Shown in pieces: positions 48,801 to 60,800 of a stretch of 64,000 nucleotides of DNA. This stretch comes from Ficedula albicollis. Taxonomy: Eukaryota > Chordata > Aves > Passeriformes > Muscicapidae. Under the pieces are notes generated by a model. That model saw only the letters and a program-made list of their open reading frames with translations. It was not told the origin of the DNA and ran no database searches. The stretch's first letter is position 1. Each line of letters opens with the position of its first letter. The stretch spans positions 26,459,062 through 26,523,061 of the forward strand of contig NC_021678.1 in the NCBI RefSeq assembly GCF_000247815.1. Reading direction: 5' to 3'. The position numbers and the translations under genes were made by a program.

Positions 48801-51800
48801 TTTTACTTCCTGGGCATACCCTAAAGCATATTTTTGTCACTAAGTCAACTATAATAATGAAATTAGTTTTAGTCAAGACTAACAGAAAGATAAAGAAGCA
48901 ATTTAAAATAAACAAAATTACATTGCTAAATTTCCAACACAGAGCTTTTCAGGTAAGTCTGAGACTGATTTTTTATGTTGTACACTAGGCACAATCTAAC
49001 TGGAGCCTTGTATCAGACACCGAGCTTTGCACTAAATTAAACCCCCCTGGTTCCCTTATTTGACAAAGCAGTAATGTTTATCCTCAGTCTGCTGATTTTC
49101 TTATTTCTCAGAGGAAACATGTCATTTTGCAGATGAGAGCCATGCATTTTAAGACAGAAAGGTGCCAATTCTCTAAAACAGATTATATTTTGGAAGTCTG
49201 AAGTACAACAGTCTCCTTTTCAGTCCTTATCCAAATGCTGCCACATGCTGGTAAATAAATGGTAACTCAATAGAGAACTTTGACTGCATAGCAATAGAGC
49301 ACATTATTAATTTAAGCATCTCTAACAATAAGGGTCAGATCACAAACCACACTGTGATCCCAACTTACCTTTTCATAGGCTGATGGTGTGCCAAAATGCA
49401 TTGTCCTGGTCACATCTGTTGTACCATCTCTTCAGAGGCAAACAAAGATGCAGGAGCCAAGGGGATGGAGAAAAAAGAAAGATCAAAGTGAGAATGCACA
49501 GGAAACCCAGTCACACTGCAGCAAACCAACCAAGCTCATATATGGATAAAGTCATCTGCTCTGTGCTACACAAGACTGATGATGTAACCATTCCTAATCT
49601 CAAAAATTCCCGAACACAGTGCCCCAGATGTAGCAATAATGATTTACAGTTCAAACTGTTATTCTCAACTGTAAGCATCCCAAAGCTCCTCCCAAATTAG
49701 AATCTAAACTGCTCATAAAAACGATGCTAATTTGAGGTTTAGCAACAGGTACCTGTCCATTGAGAACAGGCCAAATTTAGACTATTTGTATGGACGGCAA
49801 TTCATTAACAGCTTTAAAACATACACTTTTGCAAAAAATGACAGCTACCAGATCAGAAAAGGGAAGTTTAAGGGGGGATAGTATCCCTTTCATCCTCAGG
49901 ATGTCTTGTGCTAAAATTTCTACAAATCATCCTGCATTTGGATAGGGGTTAATCCAACACATCAGAAAGTGTGTCTAAGTTCCTTCTGCAAACAGCATTT
50001 TGAGCCTGCTGTCAAAAACACAATAGCTCTTGAAATAACGAGTTCCCTTTGAAATGCTCTCTCCTGTCCCTGTGCTCTTCCCCAGCACACACAGGCCGTG
50101 GTCACAAAGAACTCAGGGTTTAACTTCTCAGCAGGGACAAGCAAAGCATCCCTGCCACAATGCTGCGCTAAGTGCCATTGATGTCCAGCTTACATTGTAT
50201 CCAAAGGGCTGCTTTTCATAGTAGCACTAAGGAAATCATTAATTAGGCCATCAGAGGGGAGGAAAAAAGATCTCCTTGTAAAAATCTTATCAAAGGATGT
50301 CTGTATGGTTCTTTTTCAAAGCTCTTCCTGACTGACATAACAAAAAGGCATAGCTCTAAAGACAAAGTTCATCTCAAAGGAGCAGCCAGGCTTGTCCTGC
50401 ATCTTCCTGAACAAGCCACTTCTCATCTATTTACACTGGTTAAAAACATCACTTCTTTCATTTTCCATGGAGTCAAGAGTTCCACAGTAAAGGAACTGAG
50501 GCCACTGAATGGCACTGTCAAAACAGCATTGAGAGAGTTTTCAGACATGATGCCTTTCCAAAAACATACCCAAGACCCAAGTGGCCAGTGGGATGAGGAA
50601 CCCTGACTCTGAGTGTCTGAAAAGGCTGAGAGCACCACAGGGCAATGCTGTCCTGCTTCTTCACCCTACCTTGTTCTGACCTCAGTATCAGTCAAATCTG
50701 CCCACATGGCAGATCCTGGCAGAGCAGGTGCCTCACCCAGCTGAGCAGGCTGCTGAGTAGGCAGCACAAGGCTAAGCCAGGGCAGTCAGGCCTGCTCCCT
50801 GTTCCTGCAACTTAATACCAAAACCACCAGCTAAAGCACAGCTCCTGTCACACTGGGGATGGTTGGGACTCAGATGAGAACTGAACCTTGACATTTTGCC
50901 CCTGACCCCAGCAAGGCCTGTCAGCAGCCCTGATCTGCTGTCTATTCAAAACTCCACATTGCCTTGCTTGCCAGGGGTCATGGGGAAAAACAAACATGGT
51001 AGTTCAGCACCATTCATCCACTCACTTGTACTGTGCTCCTGAGTCCAGGAGGTAGATCTCGTTCACTGACAGTGTTCTGTTGGTCTCAGGAACTGGCCTG
51101 TTCAGTTAAACACAAAGGTTTTTGTTCCACAATTTTAAGGTATCCAGCCCACATCTGCAGTCCAGAAACCATATGAAGTGCAAGATTGGATGTGTCAGCT
51201 CCGATTTCTTGTGGCAGTGATGGAAATCCCACACACTGAGCCATAGATCATACTGAGGAGAGGATTTGTATACAGAAAATAGCACTACAGACCAGAGCTT
51301 TGCTGCTTCCAGCAAAAACATCTGTTTCTGGATGTATTTCAGAACAGTTGTGGCACTTCATACTCATCCTTCCCAGACTTCCAGCCCCAAAATAGCCCTT
51401 TTCTATGGCCCTGAGCAGATCATAATACATGCATGCTGCCAGCAGGGAAAGAGCTTTACTTAGTAAGTGTGGAGTAAAGAAAGATAGCAAGCAACATCTC
51501 CCTGGAGTACTCTGTTGTGACTCCATGAAGAGGCAAGACAGCTCATTCCAACTATGTTTGCTGAAGGAGAAGCTTTGTTTCTCTTACTTGTAGTGAATGA
51601 TGGCTCCATTTGGACCTGTGCTTGATATGGTAGCAAAACTCAATTCAACAAAGTCTTTCTGCTGACTGAAAGAAAAGATTGTGATCACTACAGCACAAGC
51701 GAGAGGAGCACACCAAGCACCTAGGGCACCTGGAGTGCCCCATCCTCAATTTCACACCACCTCAACCTTCCCCTTGGCCTTGAAAGCCACCTGGACAAGC

Positions 51801-54800
51801 AAATTTTGGTAGAAGAAACATACAATTTGAAGACCTCTTCTCCCAACCATGTGGAAACCTGTTTTCCAGATCTACTCTTTCCTTAGAAGAAGAAAATTCA
51901 CTACCCAAATCACCCAGGAAGAGATGTGCTGAACAATTTCTACTTTGTTACTTATTTACTCAAAGGCATTTTAGAGGTCCTGCTGATGTACATATGGGAG
52001 TAACTCCCAAAATAAATGGTGTTCCTTCTCCATCAGAAGAGGAAGAAATCTGACTTTTACATACATTTCTTTGTGGTAAGGAAGCAACTGTCTTGTATTT
52101 AAGTGTCCTAACCTGCAGTACTCACTGCTATCTCAAAAGGAAAGTGGACAGGATCCAGTGGGCTGGGACTTGTATCTCCCAAGAGACCCAATTCTTCCCA
52201 ACCCTTTGAAGTTTTCAAAGAAATCCATTAGTAAACGTTTGTCCTCAGGTAAAATATATCTGCAAGTGAGATGCATTTCTAAAGAATAAAATAAACACAA
52301 TGGATAAAAAATGCCACCCAGAAAACCTCCTCAGAGTAGATTTACTTTTTACCTGCGGAACTCCTCTGCTTTGTCTGCAGCAAGTATTTCTGTTACTGTT
52401 CCCTTTGGAACCTGGTGGACAAGGACATGGGTTAATTAGTGCAACAAGCAAAGAAAACACTATATGCTTAAACACTGGGTCTTGTCTGTGCCTTATGAAA
52501 CCCTGGAAGTGGCTTCTTTCCAGATTTTCTGTCCTCATTCCTCAGTAATGACAAACACAAAGGCAGCAATATTGTGCAGGGCATTTGAGAAGAAGGAAGT
52601 GGAGACGGTCACAGCAGGATTGCTGAACCCTGACTAGGGAGCAGTTAGTGCAGTACTAACTTCACTGAGATGTGCAGAGGCAACATCTCTTCACAGTCAG
52701 GTGACTCTAAGCTTAAATAGTTCTCTTTAAGAGCCCATGGAGTTAGAAATTTTATGTTTTTAAATCAGGAATAGAAGCAGTCGCAGGGAAAGAAAAGTGT
52801 GTTAAATTTTACTTTAGGCATTTGATAAATTCAAACCTATGACACAACTTGCCCTGGATTGGAAAACAGGAGAAGCAGGGCCAAGAGCTAGGTTTCATAA
52901 CCCCTGAGGCTGACTTCTTGAGGTACTCAGACATGTAAAAAGGCACCTTCTGGAACTCATAAAGCCTTCTCCAAAATAGACTCAGACATGTAGTGGCACG
53001 GCTTAGTAAGCTGCTGTGTAACACTTGGCACTCTGCACATCCACTGTGTACTTCTACTCCAGTGAATACACAAGTAATTTGTTTTTATCCTATTCTCACT
53101 GCACCTCCCATTCATAAATGCCAAATTTGTTCATACTGGCATGGCTGATTATCATGAGAATAATTCCAAAGTATTGTATGAAGCTGAACATTATTTCATG
53201 ATTTACACCCCCAAACCAGCACAAGACAGCATTAAACTACACTATGCCTGCTTAGATTACTTCTCACTAGTTTGAGCTTTAGTCTGTGTAAAATGAATGG
53301 GAGAATGTTTTCAAAAAAATTAATTCAGCCTTGGATAAAAGCATGTTTGAATTCTTCACCAAAAAACTCAAAACACCAGATAACTCCCAACTGTTTCCCC
53401 TCTTTTAGTAAAGGCACCATAAAGACTAACAAAAAGTTTATGCCAATAAAGAATTTTACACAGCAATAGAATCTCCAAGTTAAAAAAAAATATACAATAC
53501 CTCCTTTTCCAGCCAGTTAAAGAGCTCACACAGGGCAACAGCATCTTTAATCTGTGTTAAAATAGGCACAAGAAAAGGGAATTGAGAAGGATAAAGATTT
53601 ATCAAGCCTCAGTATTAACAGATTTTGATGCAAAAGAATTCAACCTGTAAGTTCCAGAAACACAAACCAAGACACAAAACCAAGAGGTATGTTCAGGTTT
53701 TGCATCCTGTAATTAATACAAACACTGGAAATGTATCTGGAGAGTTAAATGAATATTAATAATTACTGCTGGGACATATCTTACTGTGTGAAGTCTAGCT
53801 TTACCCTACACATCACTTTCAAGACTATTTTGCTTTAACAACCAAGATTTTGTATCTCAGATTGCAGAAGGCAACCACACGACACATCTGGTAATGTGAC
53901 AGAGGAACATGTCCTTTGGGCACATGGCACCACACCGTCTCTGTCACACAGCTTCTGGCTCCCTTGCCTTATGATCCCCATTTTTGTTCCCTTTTTTTTT
54001 TTTTCCACACGCTTGCAGCATGTAGGGGCATGTATGCATACAAGTGTTCTTGTGTACAAGAACAAGGCACAATTTTGTCCTCAGGTGGCAGGTGACAAGG
54101 TGCCTCTTCTCAGTACAACTACTTTTATTTCCCCTTAACTAATAGGGAGAGAAAAGCATTGAAATAGGAAGCTCCCAAGAAGCTGCAGAAAATATGGGAC
54201 CAGCCCAAAACTGCCAGCCCTTCTTCAATTGGCATATTTATCTCACTGTGAACACTGCTACTTGAAAACTAACAGGAGATAAACAAGAGAAAAGTTCAGC
54301 CCCACCATGAACCTGTTTCACAGGCAGATTCTTTGCTTGAAAATATGAAGCTTGCTGGGAAATCAGCCTCATTTCCAGTGTCATGATGATGAGACTAAAA
54401 CAGTGCTTTGAGGACACTGGCTGCTTCTGAACATCTTGGCCTGCATTCTGCACCATGTGTTGAAGAATTTCTCTGTGTTCTTTAGGCTGTGTTTATTCAA
54501 GTGATAACAGTTTGAAGACTCCACTGACAAAGACAACAGAACTAGCAAAGGGGAAAGAACATCCCTTTAAGGGCCCACACTGCAAACAACACTTCTCAAG
54601 TCTGCAGAGTCTTCCCACAGAGCAAGGCTGTTTCCTCACACTATTGCAAACGTTGTTCTTCAAGGGAATGCAAAACAAGCAAAAAACCTGCTTCAACAGC
54701 AGTAGATGTCTGACAGAAGACCTTTTTTATCCTGCCATCCAAAATCTTATTTGCTTTTTATCCAAAACATTAAAACTGAAAGGAAAATGTTATTTGTTTC

Positions 54801-57800
54801 CCTGAAGGTATAGCAAACCTGTTGTCATGTGCAAGGAGACACTGAAGGCTTCACTTACATGTGCTCTTCTCATGCCTTCTGTTTCTGCTGTGTTCTTCAC
54901 AGCTTTTGCAATGCAGATGGGGGTATATGGGGTGAGGTATCGGTAAGCCTGCAGCAGAAGGACAGGGATTACTTGTGGATTAGTCAGACTACATAATCCT
55001 ACAGATTTAATAACTCAGCCTGGCCACAATTTGTACTCTGGCAGCCTCTCTCAACCTTCAGCACTGTGAGATGCTGGTTGTCAACAGTCAGCTAAGTGTA
55101 CTGGGGAATAGAGAGGAGAAACAGTCCCTGACCAAAGGAAGAACAGCCATAGGGAAATCCAAAGAACTAAACAACAGCTTGGCATGAAGCAGGGTGAAGA
55201 CCTGGATATCCTAAATACCATATATCTATATCAATGTCTGAGCCATAGATTCCTGTTGCTGATGGACACTGAAGAGGCCAATGAGAAACACTAATCCCTG
55301 AAGCTATGGTAGAACTTATGCTGTGGAAACAGACCTAAAAGCCACCTTGACTTGTTACCTGACAGTCACCCTCAAGTAGCAGGGAGCAAAGGGCACCCAG
55401 CCCAGGTACCAAGCATTGAGCACCACCACTGTTAATGGTCAGCAGCTCTGACAAACACATCAGGGTCTGAGGAAACATGAAAGACCTTTGTAAAGCTCAG
55501 CTTTACATGCTGCCAGTTCTGAAAGGAGCTTATATCAGTGGTTTGAGACAAAGCTTTCCTTTGCTTGGATGGGGTGACCCTGAATTAAGAACTTGTAATT
55601 GATCCCTTACTACTGCACACTTCCTCAAACACCAGCTGTCCTTAGATTAACAGGAATGCTCAGCTGATTTCAGCACATCTTCAGAAATTCACCAACTGAA
55701 GTGACTTGCCCAAATCTCATCACACTAGGCATCAGAAGAAGGAAGAAGAACCAAGTCTTTTGACCAGTTCTCTGCTCTACCCATTATATATCAGGAGATG
55801 AGATGAGCACCTACAGAAGCACAGCCCAAGCAACACATTGTTTCCTACTTTAAATGCACCAGCATACAAATAAATATCATTCAAATTCAAGGAAAGGCCC
55901 AGTAGATCCTCTGCAAAGACTAAATTCACATAAATCCTACAGGCTTACAATTTCTAAATTCTTAAAAACAGCAAAACAATTACACTTCATAAACCAGAAA
56001 CTAAATTATAGAAGAAGACACAAGAAAGTCAGAAAAGTCCTTTTATCAGTTAGGATAAATAGTCAGATTCTTAGGTTGGCTTGCTCTTTATAGATACTGG
56101 TAAGTACTATTAATCTTCTGTGAAAATTATATTTACATGCAGCTGTAAACAAATCTATAAAGGGCTTGCAGATCTGTGTTTAATAATGGAATGGATTTTT
56201 GCCAGTATCAATATTTGGCTCTGATGAACACAGACAGTAGATGGACTTCCAGCAATGGTGTTCTTCACACCAGCTGAGCAACTGGCCTGGAGTGCTTTGA
56301 AGTGGTGGAGAGCCAGGGAGGAACCAGAAAAACTCTGGCTCTATCAGTGACTCTCTAAGTGGCTTTTAATCAAGACATTTCAGTCCTCTTTGCCTGCTTT
56401 CTATTGCACAGAGCTCCTCAAGGCAGGGACTCTCCCCATTGCACACAGAGGGCATGCAGCTCTGCAATGACTCAGCATCAGCCAAAACTTCCAGCGCTCA
56501 GGGGGTAAATAATGTCACTCCAACTCATTATATTCCTTTCTCTAGGTCTGATCTTCTGTATTTCTCCAAATGGATACTCTACAAAAATCAACTACAGCAG
56601 CTTAACCAAACTGGGGACAGACCACTGACTACAACTCCAGCAAGGGGCTTTCTACTCTGAAGTCAAAAGAACAACAATATATCCTGAATGCTCCACAGAC
56701 ATTATGCTGTCAATATCCTGTATTAAGAGGCCTAGGAATAGACTGATGGTGTCTGAAGATTTAACCGTGGACAGGGACAACAACCTTCATATTTACTCAC
56801 AGCATCTCTTAGTTACTAGACATCACTGTAAACTAGATGGTATTCCAGAGAATGTGATCCCTAGCAAACAAGAGATGTACACAAGATGCATGGAAACCAG
56901 CTTACGTGTCCCCAGTTGCTGTGTCCTCCCCCAGGTATCTTTCATGGCTATTAGAATATTAGGTGGACAGTGGCAATCTCAGACAGTCAAGTTCAGAAGG
57001 ACAGCAAGATACAGCAAGTGTGGCTGTACAGAAATTATTCTGATGTTACAACTGTCCCTCGGCAGATGCATGGACAACTAGTGCCTGCAGGTTATCTGTG
57101 TCCTCACAAGGTTCCCTGCTACAGCAACTCTGCCATCTTCTCCCTCCTGCCTTCAGTAAAAGACATCACATATTGCCTCATATCCTTAAGCCACTGAACT
57201 AAATAAGGGCAATCACCCTCAGACACTCAGATCAAGCCAAATGCACATTCCCAGAAGTCCTGCTCAACTTTCCTGCTTCAATTTCTTCAAGTTTCCAGTT
57301 CTTGCTGCTTGTCCACATGAGGCTGATGCTCCACCCGTGGGCAGAATGACCTGAGTTCACCCTGCTGCCTCTTCCCTCCCCTCTCTCACCGTACTTGTTT
57401 TATCTTAAGCTGACAATTCTTTGGATAAATCGGCTTAACGAGTTGAAAGGGCAGCTCCAGCAGGAGCAACCCCAGGATTAACAAGCCCTTGATACCTCAG
57501 CATGGCTGGATCCCTTCTGCACAAGCTCCAGCCTGCACTGGGCTTTGTAGAGGGGAAACTGAGGCCAGCTACCCTCATTAACACCCTTCCTAAGCACAAT
57601 GAACAGAGTAGAGAAAAGCATTTTCCCTTGCTAGGGCCACTGACCTTGGGAATGGCCTCAGTCAGAGCATAGCTGGCTTTGTCACTGAGCCATACTTTCT
57701 CCTTGGGTGAGAGGCCTGCACCAACAGCCTGCAGCTCCGACAGGATAGATCCATAGGGCATCACCTGGATTTTGAACTCAGGCTCCAGGGTGGAGTCAAG

Positions 57801-60800
57801 CTGTAAGTGCTCCCTCACAGCTGGGTCCATCATCCGGTCACCATCAATGAAGAGCCTGAGAAACAAATTAGAGAGATCGAATAGGTGAGACCACATCTGA
57901 CAGCGGCTGGAGTAAAGGAGGGAAGGAAAAACTATTCTGACAACCTTTCAGGGAGAAAGGAGATCATGAATTATGCACTCTACTTTGTTCTTTGTCCTTT
58001 TAACCACCAGCTTTCACACAGTTTAAATTCCAACTTGAAATTAAGATGTGCCACCCCACTGAGAGGAAAGAGCTGATAGCATTTCTATTTGTATGACAGT
58101 CAAAACGGCTACACCCCATCACTGTGCTTGAAACAAGTAACAGAAGCAAATCACAGCCACTCTCTAACTTTTAACAGCAACATCTGGAAAGAGAAAAGCT
58201 ACTCTAGTTCTAAGTACCACATTGCTGTCGTTTCACTGAGTTGAAAAGTTCAGGTCAATCTTCACACTCAACCTGTACTCACTCACCCAGCCAGGTTTTA
58301 CCTTAGATGGATCTAGGCAGCAGCTTAGATGCCTCCAAAAGAACTGTGCCTACTGAGGCTCAATAGATGGGGCAGTCCCAGGAAAGAAGCCTTCAGTTAT
58401 AAGCCAACCCTGAAACCTTCCTGCACAGTCCCTGCAGTTTTGAAGTGACTCAGCAATTAGAGTTTTCCCTAGAGTTTGTAATGTCCAGGCCAGCCTTGGC
58501 TCTTACCCACATTTCACCCAGAGCTCCATGGGCCCTACACATTGTCTCAGCAGCCATCCTGCCCAAGGTCACCCAGCAAGCCAGCCAAGGTGCTGAGGAG
58601 TGCAGCAGAGCTCTTGGCTGCCTCTCTTGCTCTGATCAGGGGAGGAGAGTGACTAATGTTGGAGACAAAAGACTCAGAAAGGACACTAAAGTACCCAAGC
58701 ATAGGCGTTTTTGAAAAGATAAATACTTTGCTAGAACGGTTCTCCCTTAGCATCTTGAGGAACAGAGGAAGGGAATACAAGCACCTGATTGTGTTCATTC
58801 CTATGACGGCGTAGGCAAAAAACACAGGATTGTACTCAACATCAAAGCCTCGAAGGTTGAAAAGCCCTGAAAAATAAGAACACCAAGAATCACAGTCCTG
58901 GATCATCTTCTGCAACATTAGAGAAAGACAAAAATAATCTCACCAAAACACAGCCAAGCACTGAGACATCCAGCTCCCACCCAGCTGTCCCACGGCCTGC
59001 TGCATTCCTGGCAATCCTAAATTTATGCCAGGAGATGGCACCAGAACCACAGTATAAACACTACCGGGTGTTTAAACCGGTGTTTTACTTCTAAAGGAGG
59101 GCTGCCTTGGAAAAACGCAGGTACAGGCAAGGAAAGACAAGGATATGTATACAAAAAGTAGGGTCTGCCCTTTCTGGTTCTTGAAATGCAACAAAAGCTT
59201 CTTAACGGCCAGAAAACTTCAAAGTTACAAACTATCATTTCATTCCAATCCTTCTGGCATTTGAGGTAAGAAGAAGACACAATAGGCAAGACTACAATAC
59301 CCCAAAAACGCCTCTCATTCAGGCCCCTTCAAAATCTCAGATTCAGACTGTACAGTCTTCACTATTTTTCACAAAGATTTTATCCCACACAACTCCAGAC
59401 AAAATCAAGAGGGGAAGTAGATCTTCAGCATCTCTAAAATCCTGATTTTAGGGTCAAATAAAAACTCCAGGGTATCCAATTAGCTGAAATGAGTTACTCA
59501 AGCCAATAAGGCCAGCCAGCAGGACAGCTGGGAAAAGAACCAAGATGTCCTAAATTACAACCCAGCACTGTATTCATCGAACTGTGCAAATTCTGCCATG
59601 AAAGTAAAAATAGAGCTTAATTCTCCCCAGGGAAGCAGTAGGTCACTTGAATGCAGGAAAGAGCCACAAAGAACTTTTTACTGCATGGGTACAAACTTCC
59701 TCACTCAGCCAACTCCCAATACAGTAAGAAGGCAACAATCTCCTTTGTGGCTCTTTTTCTGTCCCCAGAAACTTGTCTGGAGTTTAATACAGTGAATTGA
59801 ATTAGATAAAATTAAAACAACTTCTTCCCTTCCCCCTTTAGGATAAGTAATCAACCAGGCACCTGAAAATGAGCTTCTCTCATGACCTTCTCTGGTTCAT
59901 CTTAACACTCTTGATTCATAACCAAGCTTTGCTTTGCTGGAGACATTTAATCTGAAACCACCTCAGGGCATCAATTTATCATTAATTTAATTGGAGATGC
60001 GCCTGAAAAGGTGAGACACACAATCTCTGCTCATGCAGGCCTCCCCAGGGAGGAGTCATATTCACCACTCTCAGAAGTACTTCTTTCACAAAAAAGCTCT
60101 TTGCTCAGTGTCCCAGATCCAGAACAGCCCACGGACCTCATCACGCTGGCTTCACCCAGTGCCAGGGACATTGTGCTGGCAGTGCTGGAGTGAGGAAAAC
60201 ACCACCTCCATTTCTACCTTTCCAAATCAGACATGGGGCACAGGATGAGCAGCACTCACACCCTGCCAGTGTTACATTCTCCCTATACCAGTGTGTGCAC
60301 TGGTGGTTTCTGTAAAAAGGACACACAGTACAAGGAACAGCAGTCCTGGAGAAACCACTGCTGTTTCTGGCCATTCTCCCTTCCTACACACTGGGCTGGG
60401 AGCCAGGGTATGGAGACCCAGCCATCCTGGGGCCCCAAACACAGAGGGGACTCTACTGAGACCCTGGGTTGAAACGATCTGGAAAAACAAGTTGAGCCCT
60501 GACATACTTATTTTAACCAAAGCATTGGCTGAACACTGTAGAAGTAGAGACTGACTTAAGAGTTGTGACAATTAGGAAGATTACTATGAATGCAGTGTAC
60601 CCCACCCTTGCCTTATGTATACAAAGCCACATGTTGCTGCTTTGTTTATAGCCCAGACTCCACAGCAGAAAACAGTCTCCATCTTTCCAATGGGTGAGGC
60701 AGCATCAGGGTATTTTACAGCCAGAAAATCTCACAGGTCTTTTTTTTTTTCCATCATGCTGCCTCAGGCTTTATATGTGACCTTCCTCTCCCTTTGCCTG

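Larger units (their letters stand above)
46754..49273. repeat. 1,260-bp direct tandem duplication spanning XPNPEP1 exon 13
   Basis: Units 46754-48013 and 48014-49273 are offset by exactly 1,260 bp. Every stretch compared by eye was identical, and the open frames in the two units are the same. The unit holds exon 13 (70 nt) with several hundred bases of intron on each side. The junction shows at most 1 bp of shared sequence. The left edge touches the end of an unrelated 84-bp duplication. Perfect identity means either a very recent event or an assembly error such as unmerged haplotypes. Confidence 0.95.

Noticed and set aside
57435..57896. 153-codon minus-strand open frame taken as one coding block
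   Set aside because: Only 57645-57855 is exon; the parts on either side are intron by splice sites and by family length.
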